Of a stretch of DNA of 64,000 nt, positions 1 to 8,209 are shown piece by piece (positions within the stretch are counted from its first letter, which is position 1; each line of letters opens with the position of its first letter). The position numbers and the translations under genes were made by a program. The notes beneath the pieces are model-generated. The model had not been told where the DNA came from. It saw only the letters and a program-made list of their open reading frames with translations, and searched no databases. The DNA comes from Agrobacterium leguminum. Lineage in GTDB: Bacteria; Pseudomonadota; Alphaproteobacteria; Rhizobiales; Rhizobiaceae. The stretch lies in the NCBI RefSeq assembly GCF_015704895.1, contig NZ_JADQWB010000004.1, forward strand, positions 1 to 64,000, in the 5' to 3' direction.

Positions 1-127
1 TCAATAGCTCAGGTCTCTTCGGCGTTTTCTTCGGGGCAACTCAAATCGCAAAGATCAATCTCGAAGATAAACTCTGACTGTCAGGGATGTCTCCGAACAC
101 ATGTCAGGGATGTCTCCGGTCTTTACA
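1..127 (+). mobile_element. Right end of an IS481-like insertion sequence (partial)
   Basis: The 17-base word TGTCAGGGATGTCTCCG occurs twice, at 79-95 and 102-118, and the segment then runs to TTTACA at 122-127. Read from the outside on the minus strand this gives a terminus starting TGTAAAGACCGGAGACATCC. Repeated GGAGACATCCCTGACA-type words next to a TGT...ACA terminus are typical of IS481-family ends in alphaproteobacteria. A short open frame stops at 77 just inside the repeats, as expected for a transposase tail. The rest of the element lies left of the window, so family assignment is by inference from the terminus. Confidence 0.6.
3..77 (+). pseudogene. Possible transposase C-terminal tail, cut by the window edge
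   Basis: A frame open from the first bases ends in TGA at 75-77 and encodes 24 residues ending in INLEDKL. IS481 transposases often end in a short beta-strand module of the type 'xxFGxxxIaxIdL' just before the terminal repeats, and this tail (GVFFGATQIAKINLEDKL) has that look. The stop lies two bases before the first terminal repeat. There is too little sequence to decide whether the gene is intact outside the window. Confidence 0.35.
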
Positions 128-222
128 ACAAGGCCGAGGATGACGCCGGGGAGGCTTTGGCACTTTGCCGGCGGGCGCGATGGGCCGGATCAAATCCCAT
201 CACGACCTAAGCTAAATGCGAT

Positions 223-1152
223 TTACTTCTTCTGGTCCAGCGCGTGACGGCCGAAGTCCGGTGCGTCGACATCCTGGCCCGCCTGCACGATAGAGCGGCG
301 GATGGCGCGGGTGCGGGAAAACAGTTCGAACAGCTTGTCGCCCTCCCCCCAGCGGATCGCCCTTTGCAAGGATGCCAAATCTTCGGAAAACCGCGCCAGC
401 ATCTCAAGAATCGCATCCTTGTTATGCAGGCAGACATCGCGCCACATGGTGGGATCGGAGGCGGCCAGACGGGTGAAATCGCGGAAACCGGAGGCGGAAT
501 ATTTGATGACTTCCGATTCGGTCACCGTCTCCAGATCGTCCGCCGTGCCGACGATATTGTAAGCGATGATATGCGGCAGATGCGACACGATCGCCAAGAC
601 CTTGTCGTGGTGTTCGGCATCCATCTCATCCACGCGCGAACCGAGCGCCCGCCAGAAATCCTTCAGCCTTTCCAGAGCCTCGGCATCCGTGCCCGGCAGC
701 GGCGTGAAGATGCACCAGCGGTCGCGGAAGAGGCCGGCAAAACCGGCATCCGGGCCGGATTTTTCCGTACCCGCCAGCGGGTGGCCGGGAATGAAATGCA
801 CATTGTCAGGCATATGCGGCGCCATCTGCGCGATGACCGAGGCCTTGGTGGAGCCGACATCGGTAACGATGGCGCCCGGCTTCAGATGCGGCGCGATCTG
901 CTGCGCCACGCTCTCGGAAGCACCGACCGGCACCGAGACGATGACGAGATCGGCATCCTTTACCGCTTCCGCCGCCGAAACCGTGTAATCCGTGCCAAGC
1001 GCCAGTTCTTCCGCCCGTTTCAGCGTGTCTTCGCTGCGGGTGGAAATGGTCACATGGCGGGCAAGCCCCAGTTCCCTGACATCGCGGGCAATCGACGAGC
1101 CGATCAGGCCGATGCCGATCAGCGCGATGCGTTCGAACATGATCTCAGCCAT
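223..1152 (-). CDS. tyrC: Prephenate/arogenate (cyclohexadienyl) dehydrogenase
   Basis: A 309-residue NAD(P)-dependent dehydrogenase of tyrosine synthesis, oxidising prephenate or arogenate with loss of CO2. The Rossmann glycine motif GIGLIG is at residues 13-18. The family motif HPLAG-TEKSG follows at about 124-132, and an HLPH segment typical of TyrA proteins lies in the C-terminal helical dimerisation domain. No chorismate mutase or ACT domain is present, so it is the stand-alone type. The start at 1152 overlaps the hisC stop by one base (TGATG), and a second in-frame ATG at 1140 is possible. The pairing with hisC fits a transaminase plus dehydrogenase route to tyrosine. Substrate preference cannot be read from the sequence. 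Confidence 0.93.
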   Translation of the reverse strand: MAEIMFERIALIGIGLIGSSIARDVRELGLARHVTISTRSEDTLKRAEELALGTDYTVSAAEAVKDADLVIVSVPVGASESVAQQIAPHLKPGAIVTDVGSTKASVIAQMAPHMPDNVHFIPGHPLAGTEKSGPDAGFAGLFRDRWCIFTPLPGTDAEALERLKDFWRALGSRVDEMDAEHHDKVLAIVSHLPHIIAYNIVGTADDLETVTESEVIKYSASGFRDFTRLAASDPTMWRDVCLHNKDAILEMLARFSEDLASLQRAIRWGEGDKLFELFSRTRAIRRSIVQAGQDVDAPDFGRHALDQKK

Positions 1153-2258
1153 CACGCCTGCCCCATGAACTCGGTGAGGGCCGCGATGACGCCGAGATTG
1201 GCCTCTTCCGAGCCGACGGTCATTCTCAGCGCATTCGGGAAACCGTAGCCACGTACCGCACGCAGAATATAACCGCGGCGGCTCAGGAACTCGTCCGCAT
1301 CCGCCGCGCGCTTGCCGTCCTGATCCGGGAAATGGATGAGGATGAAGTTGGTAACCGAAGGCGTGACGGTGAGGCCAAGGCGGGTAAAGGTCGTGACCAG
1401 CTTTTCCATCCACAGCGCATTATGCGCCACGGCCTTCTCTACGAAGGCCTGATCGCGGATTGCCGCAGCACCCGCCGCGATAGCCGGCGCGCTCATGTTG
1501 AACGGGCCGCGCACGCGGTTCAGCGCATCGATGACAGCGGCAGGGCCATACATCCAGCCGACGCGCAGGGCGGCGAGGCCGTATACCTTGGAGAAGGTGC
1601 GGGTCATCACCACGTTGCGGTTGCCAGAGACCAGCTCGAGACCGGCCTCATAATCATTCTTGCGGACATATTCGGCATAGGCCGCATCCAGCACCAGCAC
1701 GATATGTTTCGGCAAGCCGGCCTGCAGGCGGCGGATTTCCGCAACGGGAACATAGGTGCCGGTGGGATTGCCCGGATTGGCGACGAAAACCATCTTGGTC
1801 TTCGGCGTCACGGCGGCGAGGATCGCATCCACATCCACCGCACAATCCTTTTCCTTCACCGTCACCGGGGTGGCACCCGCGCCCATGATCTGGATCTTGT
1901 AAACGAGGAAACCGTGTTCGGTGATGATCGCCTCATCGCCCGCGCCGAGATAGACGTGGCAAAGCAGGCCGAGAAGCTCGTCCGAACCGTTGCCGCACAT
2001 GATGTTCGCGATGTTGAGACCGTGCACGTCGGCAATCGCCTGACGCAGCGCGATCGCCTGACCGTCCGGATAGATTTCCAGATGGCTGGCAGCCGTGCCG
2101 AAAGCCTCTATCGCCTTCGGGCTCGGCCCAAGCGGCGTTTCATTGGAGGAGAGCTTATAAACCTTCGCAACGCCGTCCACATGTTCCTTGCCCGGAACAT
2201 AAGCGGCGATATCCAGAATACCCGGACGCGGAACAGGTTGGCTAAGCTCTGCACTCAT
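1152..2258 (-). CDS. hisC: Histidinol-phosphate / aromatic aminotransferase (class I PLP)
   Basis: A 368-residue fold-type I PLP aminotransferase of the HisC family. It shows the NPGNPTG loop at 161-167, the D191-x-x-Y194 pair that contacts the PLP ring, and the Schiff-base lysine K224 in [11 protein letters not shown]-terminal arginine in ALRMTVGS is the expected carboxylate binder. It catalyses histidinol phosphate to imidazole-acetol phosphate exchange with glutamate/2-oxoglutarate. HisC paralogues paired with TyrA-type dehydrogenases, as here, often transaminate prephenate, phenylalanine or tyrosine precursors, so the in vivo role may be aromatic amino-acid synthesis. Its stop overlaps the start of tyrC, so the two are translationally coupled. 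Confidence 0.92.
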   Translation of the reverse strand: MSAELSQPVPRPGILDIAAYVPGKEHVDGVAKVYKLSSNETPLGPSPKAIEAFGTAASHLEIYPDGQAIALRQAIADVHGLNIANIMCGNGSDELLGLLCHVYLGAGDEAIITEHGFLVYKIQIMGAGATPVTVKEKDCAVDVDAILAAVTPKTKMVFVANPGNPTGTYVPVAEIRRLQAGLPKHIVLVLDAAYAEYVRKNDYEAGLELVSGNRNVVMTRTFSKVYGLAALRVGWMYGPAAVIDALNRVRGPFNMSAPAIAAGAAAIRDQAFVEKAVAHNALWMEKLVTTFTRLGLTVTPSVTNFILIHFPDQDGKRAADADEFLSRRGYILRAVRGYGFPNALRMTVGSEEANLGVIAALTEFMGQA

Positions 2259-2342
2259 TTGATCGACCTTTGGAAAAGCGCCGGAGAACCCGGCAAAAGC
2301 AATGCCGGAGGCATTAGACCGGAATGGTCGCTTTGTCGAGGG

Positions 2343-3104
2343 TCAGCGCGGCTTTCCTTGGCTTGCGGCAGTGCGGGTGGTGGGCACCCCCTGCGGGGCC
2401 AGCACGGGCACAAAAACGCGACGGGAGGCGCGCTGGGTGACGGGCAATCCCTGATAGAGACGCTTCTGGGCCTCCACCACGATGACGCCGGAAAAAAGCG
2501 GCCACAGCCGGCGGCCGGTATGTTCGAGATAGCGACGGAATTTCAGTATCGGTCGGCTGGTGGTGGGCGGAAAGAACAGCGCCTCGGCGGTGGCGCCCGG
2601 CGTGAAATTGGTTTCGCGCAAAAGCGCCGTCAGCTGTCCGCGTGAATAGGGCCTTCCGGAACCGAAGGGCGTATGCTCCATGCGCGCCCATACGCCGCGC
2701 CGGTTCGGCACCACGATCACCAGACGACCGCCGGGCGCCAGCACCCGCCACAGTTCCTTCAGGCTTTCACGTGGATTTTCGGCAAATTCCAGCGCATGCA
2801 CCATCAAGACCCGGTCTATCGACGCATCGGGCAGCGGCAGTTCCTCGTCGAAGACCAGCGCCGTGGAGGAAAGCTCGCCCGCCGGCCAGTTCACCGCCCC
2901 CTGCCCCGCCGGCATGAAGGCGAAGGTGCGCTCCGTATCGCGGCGGAACCGCTCCAGAAACGGCACAGCGTAACCAAGGCCGACCAGCCGCTCTTCCGGC
3001 AAGGGTGGCCACAGCGTCGAAAGCGCCATGGTGATCGCCTGCTCGGCCGAGCGGCCAAGCGGAGAATGATAGAATTCGCGCAGATCGACGATATCGGTAT
3101 TCAT
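2343..3104 (-). CDS. Class I SAM-dependent methyltransferase (Methyltransf_11 type)
   Basis: A 253-residue protein. I place the start at ATG 3104 ([12 protein letters not shown]), because the longer open frame runs back into the divergent gloB gene. The region [19 protein letters not shown] followed by [21 protein letters not shown] is the typical post-motif-I and motif-III part of Methyltransf_11 proteins. The glycine-rich SAM loop ([13 protein letters not shown]) is degenerate. The substrate is unknown. The gene lies 84 bases upstream of hisC on the same strand and is divergent from gloB, an arrangement I recall from other Rhizobiales genomes. Confidence 0.8.
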   Translation of the reverse strand: MNTDIVDLREFYHSPLGRSAEQAITMALSTLWPPLPEERLVGLGYAVPFLERFRRDTERTFAFMPAGQGAVNWPAGELSSTALVFDEELPLPDASIDRVLMVHALEFAENPRESLKELWRVLAPGGRLVIVVPNRRGVWARMEHTPFGSGRPYSRGQLTALLRETNFTPGATAEALFFPPTTSRPILKFRRYLEHTGRRLWPLFSGVIVVEAQKRLYQGLPVTQRASRRVFVPVLAPQGVPTTRTAASQGKPR

Positions 3105-3210
3105 GGGCGAGAATGTAGCATCAGGCGGTTGGACTTCAAGGCGTCTGCCCTTACATAGAAGGTCAGGCGGGCGAATGCGCCGGTTTTGGCCGGCAAATGG
3201 AGAGGATAAG

Positions 3211-3981
3211 ATGAAACCTTTGGAAATAGACGTCTTTCTTTGCCGCAGCGACAATTTCGGGGTTCTTCTGCACGATCCCGAAAGCGGCGCGACAGCCACC
3301 ATAGACGCACCGGAAGAAGGACCTATCCTGCAGGCGCTCGACGGCCACGGCTGGAAGCTCACCCATATCTTCACCACCCACCACCATCAGGACCATGTGG
3401 AAGCCAATCTGGCCCTGAAAGACAAGTTCCGCTGCGAAATTCACGGCCCCTATGACGAAGCGGTTGCGATCCCCGGTCTCGACCGTTCGCAGGCCGATGG
3501 CGACGAGTTCGAATTCGCCGGCCGCCGCGTTCAGGTCATCGCCACGCCCGGCCATACGGCGGGACATATCTGTTATTATCTGCCCGATGACGGGCTGCTG
3601 TTTGCCGCCGATACGCTGTTTGCCATGGGTTGCGGCCGCCTGTTCGAACGTCCGGCGGCGGATATGTGGCATTCCTTCCAGAAACTCATGGCGCTGCCGG
3701 ATGAGACCAAGGTTTATTTCGGCCATGAATATACGCTGACAAACGCCCGTTTCGCCCTCACCGTTGATCCGGAGAACGCTGTGCTGAGCGAGCGCGCGGC
3801 CCACATAGAGAAGGCGCGGCAGGCGAATGAATTCACCATTCCCACCACCATCGGGCTCGAAAAACAGACCAATCCCTATATGCGGGTGGCCGATTCCGGT
3901 ATTCGCAAATATCTTGGCCTTGAAAGCGCCACCGATGCCGATGTTTTCGCGGAAATCCGCACACGCAAGGACAATTTCTGA
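3211..3981 (+). CDS. gloB: Hydroxyacylglutathione hydrolase (glyoxalase II)
   Basis: A 256-residue metallo-beta-lactamase-fold hydrolase that cleaves S-lactoylglutathione to lactate and glutathione in methylglyoxal detoxification. The dinuclear metal motif THHHQDH is at residues 56-62 (ligands H57, H59, D61, H62). Further ligands are in TPGHTAGH, in [13 protein letters not shown] and in the YFGHEYT segment. The C-terminal helical glutathione-binding domain (NPYMR...) is complete. The start at 3211 is preceded by a GGAGAGG ribosome site. The stop overlaps the next gene by one base. Cytosolic enzyme; no signal peptide. Confidence 0.96.
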   Translation: MKPLEIDVFLCRSDNFGVLLHDPESGATATIDAPEEGPILQALDGHGWKLTHIFTTHHHQDHVEANLALKDKFRCEIHGPYDEAVAIPGLDRSQADGDEFEFAGRRVQVIATPGHTAGHICYYLPDDGLLFAADTLFAMGCGRLFERPAADMWHSFQKLMALPDETKVYFGHEYTLTNARFALTVDPENAVLSERAAHIEKARQANEFTIPTTIGLEKQTNPYMRVADSGIRKYLGLESATDADVFAEIRTRKDNF

Positions 3982-4421
3982 TGGGAACGGAAATATCGGC
4001 GCAGGCGATCATTCGCGAACTGGGGCTGGAGCCGCATCCCGAGGGCGGTTTTTACCACCAGACGTTCCGCGACAGCGCAGGCGGTGAGCGCGGCCATTCG
4101 ACGGCGATCTATTATCTTCTGGAAAAGGGCGACCGCTCGCACTGGCACCGGGTCACCGATGCGGTGGAGGTCTGGCACTATTATGCCGGTGCGCCGATTG
4201 CGTTGCATCTTTCGCAGGACGGCCAGGAAGTGCAGACCTTCACGCTCGGCCCCGCCATTCTTGAAGGCGAGCGCCCGCAGGTCATCGTTCCCGCCAATTG
4301 CTGGCAATCGGCCGAAAGCCTCGGCGACTTCACGCTCGTCGGCTGCACCGTCTCACCGGGCTTTGCCTTTTCGAGCTTCGTTATGGCAGAGCCCGGCTGG
4401 TCGCCGGGCGATGCGCTGTAG
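3981..4421 (+). CDS. Cupin-fold protein, DUF985 family
   Basis: A 146-residue protein that matches the DUF985 (cupin_5) family from end to end. It opens with the family's LGLEPHPEGGFYHQTFRD signature, followed by the STAIYYLL and SHWHRV segments of the first cupin motif (two histidines as likely metal ligands). It closes with VSPGFAFSSFVMA. No reaction is established for the family, though related cupins bind metals or modified sugars. The start codon shares one base with the gloB stop, so translation is probably coupled to gloB. Confidence 0.85.
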   Translation: MGTEISAQAIIRELGLEPHPEGGFYHQTFRDSAGGERGHSTAIYYLLEKGDRSHWHRVTDAVEVWHYYAGAPIALHLSQDGQEVQTFTLGPAILEGERPQVIVPANCWQSAESLGDFTLVGCTVSPGFAFSSFVMAEPGWSPGDAL

Positions 4422-4459
4422 TCGCCAGAGCGATCCCGTATGGACCGAGCGGGTGCCGC

Positions 4460-4585
4460 CTGCTTCTTCTCCCCGAGGGGGAGAAGTCCGCGGCAGCGGG
4501 ATGAGGGGGCAAGGGTGCGGTCTATCGCTGGCGTTGCCCCCTCATCCGACCCTTCGGGCCACCTTCTCCCCGGCGGGGAGAAGAA
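4460..4585. repeat. Palindromic intergenic repeat (rhizobial type)
   Basis: This gap between the cupin gene and the DUF3108 gene holds three nested inverted repeats. CTTCTCCCC/GGGGAGAAG hairpins lie at about 4463-4486 and 4563-4583, and ATGAGGGGGCAA (4501-4512) pairs with TTGCCCCCTCAT (4534-4545). The arrangement resembles the short mobile palindromic elements scattered between genes in Rhizobiaceae. It sits between convergent genes, where the hairpins could also stop transcription from both sides. Confidence 0.7.
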
Positions 4586-4631
4586 ACCCAGCAGCAACGC
4601 CGAGCGTCACTTGCCCTGCTATCGATCCCGG

Positions 4632-5405
4632 TCAGCCGCCGTATTTCGTGGCGGTGATGTAAACCTGCCCCACCCGAGTCGGAATGATTGCATAGACGGG
4701 CGCATAGACATCCATGTTGTTCGACTTGGCGAACCAGATTTCCATGGAGATGGATTTCAGATATTCGATATCCTTGCGCCCCTGCCTGTAACCCGACTTC
4801 GGCACATACCGCGCCTTGCAGACGATGGCGTCGCCATTAAAACCATTGGTCTTGAACGGCTTGGTGCCGCTGGAGCTCAAAACCAGATCGAGTCGCGATT
4901 CGCCGTCATAGATCGGCAGGCGAGTCGGGCAGATGCGGCCGCCCGCGGGAATGATGAGGCCGGAAATCGGATCGAGAACCGAGCGCAGGTCGCGGTCCTT
5001 CACATCCACCCAGTTGTCCGGCCGGGCTTTCGGCTCAGGCTTCACCGTTGTCGATGTGACGTTGCCGTTGCGATAGACAACGTCATAGGTGCGCACCCGC
5101 TTGCCGTCCTTATAGACCAGCGAATATTCGTTGGCCTGCAGCCGGTGGCCGCGCTTGGCGCCGGAAACGGTCGTCTTGCCGGAAATATCCTTGAGGATGC
5201 TGGCAAGACCGGCGGCGCTGAAGGAACCGGAGATCGAATAATTCGGTCCGTCCATGCGAGTCGAGAAACTTGCCCTGGCAATCGGCAAAATGCCGAGATT
5301 GATGCTGTATTCGCTTGTGTGGCGCGCTTCGGCGGCGAACGAGGGGGAGACGCCCGTTAACGCCATTGTCGCGGCCACGAAAATGCTTTTTCCTCTGGCA
5401 ATCAT
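4632..5405 (-). CDS. Secreted DUF3108 domain protein
   Basis: A 257-residue protein with a clear Sec signal peptide (MIARGKSIFVAATMALTGVSPSFAAEA, cut near residue 25). The mature part matches the DUF3108 family: N-terminal strands containing YSINLGILPIARASFS, a central VLDPISGLI segment, and a C-terminal region of LVLSSSGTKPFKT type ending in a conserved PTRVG. It is probably a periplasmic beta-rich protein; no function is established. The gene is divergent from rpmB, a linkage I recall as common in rhizobia. Confidence 0.8.
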   Translation of the reverse strand: MIARGKSIFVAATMALTGVSPSFAAEARHTSEYSINLGILPIARASFSTRMDGPNYSISGSFSAAGLASILKDISGKTTVSGAKRGHRLQANEYSLVYKDGKRVRTYDVVYRNGNVTSTTVKPEPKARPDNWVDVKDRDLRSVLDPISGLIIPAGGRICPTRLPIYDGESRLDLVLSSSGTKPFKTNGFNGDAIVCKARYVPKSGYRQGRKDIEYLKSISMEIWFAKSNNMDVYAPVYAIIPTRVGQVYITATKYGG

Positions 5406-5533
5406 TTCGATATCACCTTAAAAGAGGCGCGGAAGCGGCCTTATCGGGCGATCATATACGCTGACTTGTGGCAATAAAAAAGCGGATGCCGGTTGAAAAC
5501 GCCGGAATTTCCTTTCATTTGATCGCGAGCGGC

Positions 5534-5562
5534 TTGACTGTTAAGTCTCGTCTGACTATAGA
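5534..5562 (+). promoter_or_regulatory. Probable sigma-70 promoter of rpmB
   Basis: TTGACT at 5534-5539 and TATAGA at 5557-5562 are separated by 17 bases. This is close to the alphaproteobacterial housekeeping consensus. It lies about 95 bases upstream of the rpmB start in the divergent gap. Confidence 0.65.
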
Positions 5563-5657
5563 ACCGCAACTTTCCAATCATGGCCAGTTGGATTGCCACC
5601 CCGGTTTTGCCGGTGGCGAGCCAGTGGTGAAACAGACGAAACGAAATAGGTGTACCC

Positions 5658-5948
5658 ATGTCCCGTGTATGCGAATTGACCGGCAAGGGCGTCCAGACGG
5701 GCAACAACGTCAGCCACGCCAACAACAAGACCAAGCGCCGGTTCCTTCCGAACCTCTGCCAGGTCACGTTGATCTCCGATGCTCTCGGCCAGCGTTTCCG
5801 CCTGCGTGTTTCCGCAGCCGCTCTGCGCTCCGTTGAACACCGTGGCGGCCTCGATGCCTTCCTTCTGAAGTCCGGCGAAAACGAACTGAGCATGCGCGCT
5901 CGTCTCCTGCGCCGCCAGATCGCCAAGAAGACGGCCGAAGCTGCTTAA
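5658..5948 (+). CDS. rpmB: 50S ribosomal protein L28
   Basis: A 96-residue basic protein with the L28 signature at its N-terminus ([20 protein letters not shown]) and the RRFLPNL motif at 27-33. It has the longer C-terminal extension usual in alphaproteobacteria. It is a component of the large ribosomal subunit near the E site. It is a single-gene unit bounded by a good promoter upstream and an intrinsic terminator downstream. Confidence 0.98.
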   Translation: MSRVCELTGKGVQTGNNVSHANNKTKRRFLPNLCQVTLISDALGQRFRLRVSAAALRSVEHRGGLDAFLLKSGENELSMRARLLRRQIAKKTAEAA

Positions 5949-5976
5949 TAGCGGTTTCGACATCATCTGAATTCAG

Positions 5977-6012
5977 AAGGCTTGAATGGCTTTGCCGCTC
6001 AAGCCTTTTGTT
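5977..6012 (+). terminator. Rho-independent terminator after rpmB
   Basis: AAGGCTTGA (5977-5985) pairs perfectly with TCAAGCCTT (5999-6007) and is followed by a T-rich tract (TTTGTTTG). It lies 29 bases after the rpmB stop. Confidence 0.75.
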
Positions 6013-6083
6013 TGTTCCAGATTTTAGTTGCATCGGGTTTTGCGAAAACCGTTTGAGACGTTTTCCTCCGATGCTTGGCTCCA

Positions 6084-6115
6084 ACTGGTGGCATCACCCA
6101 GGATAAAAAAATGCC
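6084..6115 (+). promoter_or_regulatory. Probable preQ1-I riboswitch controlling the queuosine-precursor transporter
   Basis: CTGG (6085-6088) pairs with CCAG (6098-6101) around a 9-base loop beginning with T6089 and ending in C6097. The stem is followed by an A-rich tail (GATAAAAAA) and then ATGCC (6111-6115), which can pair with GGCAT (6090-6094) in the loop. This is the H-type pseudoknot of preQ1-I aptamers. T after the first strand and C just before the second correspond to the ligand-contacting U6 and C15 of the T. tengcongensis aptamer. The wording CACCC..AGGATAAAAAA resembles the class consensus. The pseudoknot includes the start codon and the stem takes in AGGA, so ligand should block translation. 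The downstream gene is a queuosine-precursor transporter, which fits. Confidence 0.72.
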
Positions 6116-6755
6116 CTATCTGCGCTTTACGCTTATCTATGTCCTGCTGATGACACTGGTGGTCGTCGCCTCCAATATTCTGGTGCAATACCCGCTTTCC
6201 GGCTCGTTGTTCGGCGTCAATCTCGGCGACCTTCTGACCTGGGGCGCCTTCACCTATCCAATCGCCTTCCTCGTCACGGACCTGACCAACCGCCAGTTCG
6301 GCCCCTCCATCGCACGCCGCGTCGTGCTTGCCGGCTTCGTCGTCGGGGTCACGCTGTCCTTCTGGACATCCATTCCGCGCATCGCGGTCGCTTCCGGCAC
6401 CGCTTATCTGATCGGCCAGCTGCTGGATATTTCCGTGTTCAACCGCCTGCGCCGCCAGCGCTGGTGGCATGCGCCGCTCGCCGGCTCGATGCTGGGTTCG
6501 GTGCTGGATACGGCCCTGTTCTTCTCCATCGCCTTTGCGGCAAGCTTCTCCTTCGTCGGCCCCAACGACGCCTTCGCCATCGAAAACGCTCCCATTCTCG
6601 GTGTCTTCGCCGTGGAAGCGCCCCGTTGGATTTCCTGGGCGCTGGGTGATCTCTCGGTGAAGGTTCTCGTCGGCCTCATCATGTTGTTGCCTTACGGCGC
6701 GCTGATGAACACGCTGAAGCCGATGCCGGGCGCCGTCAAAACGGGCCGCGTTTGA
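6111..6755 (+). CDS. yhhQ: Queuosine precursor transporter, VUT family
   Basis: A 214-residue membrane protein of the COG1738 (YhhQ/VUT) family, which imports preQ0/preQ1 or queuine for tRNA queuosine. Five to six hydrophobic segments are visible, beginning at residues 6-24. The family motif around FLVTDLTNRQFG is at about 60-71, and an SxxDTALFFSIAF segment lies at about 145. I chose ATG 6111, preceded by AGGATAAAAAA, over a longer frame starting at TTG 6075, because the former sits at the end of the riboswitch. A terminator separates it from rpmB. Confidence 0.9.
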   Translation: MPYLRFTLIYVLLMTLVVVASNILVQYPLSGSLFGVNLGDLLTWGAFTYPIAFLVTDLTNRQFGPSIARRVVLAGFVVGVTLSFWTSIPRIAVASGTAYLIGQLLDISVFNRLRRQRWWHAPLAGSMLGSVLDTALFFSIAFAASFSFVGPNDAFAIENAPILGVFAVEAPRWISWALGDLSVKVLVGLIMLLPYGALMNTLKPMPGAVKTGRV

Positions 6756-6845
6756 GGCCGGGCAAGCGCGGATCAAATCGCCCTTGCAAGCCAGCCGTCA
6801 GCATTGCAGTCTGTCGTCCGTGGCACAGCGCGGAGGCAGGTCGAC

Positions 6846-7181
6846 ATGCAGATCAAGGACGTTATAGACATCGTGGAGGCCGCCAGCGCCACACTTTCAG
6901 GCTCAACCTTCAACGACGTCAATCTATCCGGCACGGTCTTCGACAATGTCAATCTTTCCGGGGCGAGCTTCAACAATATCAATTTGTCGGGTGCGTCGTT
7001 CACCGATAACAACATGTCCGGCTGGTCGATCGACGACGTCAATTTTTCCGGTCTGAAACTGAGCAACTCAAATCTGTCCGGTGCGCAGATAACGTCATGC
7101 CGGATGACCGGCATGAAGATCGACGGCATTCTCGTCGAGGACCTGATGGCAGCCTACAAGGCGGCACAGCAGCAGGTCTGA
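6846..7181 (+). CDS. Small pentapeptide-repeat-like protein
   Basis: A 111-residue protein starting at ATG 6846 after GGAGGCAGG. Residues 20-90 consist of about seven decamers of the pattern NLSGxxFxxV/I (LSGSTFNDVN, LSGTVFDNVN, LSGASFNNIN and so on). They spell out two pentapeptide units each with central Leu or Phe and small residues, as in right-handed quadrilateral beta-helices. A short N-terminal helix and a C-terminal helix (LVEDLMAAYKAAQQ) cap the repeats. No partner is evident; some pentapeptide proteins mimic DNA or act as adaptors, but nothing here decides that. Confidence 0.75.
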   Translation: MQIKDVIDIVEAASATLSGSTFNDVNLSGTVFDNVNLSGASFNNINLSGASFTDNNMSGWSIDDVNFSGLKLSNSNLSGAQITSCRMTGMKIDGILVEDLMAAYKAAQQQV

Positions 7182-7183
7182 TT

Positions 7184-8209
7184 TTACTCCACCAGCTTGA
7201 ATTCCAGCATCAGGTTGCGCTGGAGGAACGAGTGATTGTCATCGGAAACGATGATGAGGCGCGTCGAGCCGTCCGGCCCCTTCACCACATCCATGCCTTC
7301 CATATTGTCGATCTGGTAGGCCATGCCGGCTTCCATGAGGATTTCGCCATCCACCACCGCGCCCGGCTGGATATCGGCCCCACGGATGCGGCGGATACGC
7401 ATGCCCACGCCTTCAGCGAAATTGAAGCGGCGCTCAAGAAGCAGTAGGTCGCCATTGGGCAGGAACGCACCGTCCGTCACGTCGAATGACGGATGATGCG
7501 TAACGGCGAATGTGCCCTTGCGCGGACCTTCCAGTATGGCGGCGAGAAGATTGCCGTCCGTATCGATGCTTTTTTCAGCCACAACGACCAGAGCGCCGGC
7601 GAGCGGCGAATCGGCCGGCGATACCGCGAGAGCCTCCAGGCCGCCATTGTGGCGCAACTCGTTGCTGGGGATGAGATATGGCAGGCGGTCGAGCGGCTTT
7701 GAGGTGGCGAAGCCCGGATCGGGATAGATATCGATCCTGTGGCGCTGCTCGTAACTGACGAAAACCCTGCCGTCGCGCAGCGCCAGCCCTTCCGCATCCA
7801 TCTCCATCTTGCGCGGCGGTTCGCGCCCGCTCATGTCCAGCATGGGGGTGATGCGGGCATCGGCAAGCCCGGACAAAGCACCGCGAGCGTCACGCAAGAC
7901 CCTGCCCGTCAGCCAATGGCCGGTATCCAGCACCGCAACGAAATCCTCCCCATTGGGGCGGAAACGGATGGAGGATATCGCCCCGAACAGCTTTTCCGGC
8001 GCGCTCATCACCATGCCGCCGATAAATTCCAGCTTACCGAAACGTTTTTCGCTGGTGCCAACTTCGAAAGAGGAAAGCAGACGCACGCTTACCGGCACAT
8101 CGATGGTGGAAGCGCCGATGGAAACCGGACATAGCGATGCGGCCGCCAGAATGGCGGCCATCGCAAGCGTTTTGCAGGCGGAAGAAGCCCGGCCCCGCTT
8201 ATCCCGCAC
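7184..8209 (-). CDS. Exported esterase-like phytase-family protein
   Basis: A 341-residue protein of the 'esterase-like activity of phytase' family. After a basic n-region and a hydrophobic core ([21 protein letters not shown]) the mature part carries repeated beta-propeller-like strands. These include [46 protein letters not shown], the family's [20 protein letters not shown], and a C-terminal [14 protein letters not shown] prefer GTG 8209, preceded by CAGGGTT and overlapping the cobT stop by 11 bases; ATG 8266 is also open. The enzymatic activity of this family is not well established. Confidence 0.75.
   Translation of the reverse strand: MRDKRGRASSACKTLAMAAILAAASLCPVSIGASTIDVPVSVRLLSSFEVGTSEKRFGKLEFIGGMVMSAPEKLFGAISSIRFRPNGEDFVAVLDTGHWLTGRVLRDARGALSGLADARITPMLDMSGREPPRKMEMDAEGLALRDGRVFVSYEQRHRIDIYPDPGFATSKPLDRLPYLIPSNELRHNGGLEALAVSPADSPLAGALVVVAEKSIDTDGNLLAAILEGPRKGTFAVTHHPSFDVTDGAFLPNGDLLLLERRFNFAEGVGMRIRRIRGADIQPGAVVDGEILMEAGMAYQIDNMEGMDVVKGPDGSTRLIIVSDDNHSFLQRNLMLEFKLVE

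Noticed and set aside
6033-6050. GGTTTTGCGAAAACC palindrome before yhhQ as a terminator or operator
   Set aside because: It has no T-run after it and no known operator matches; short A/T palindromes of this type are common, and the riboswitch lies further downstream.
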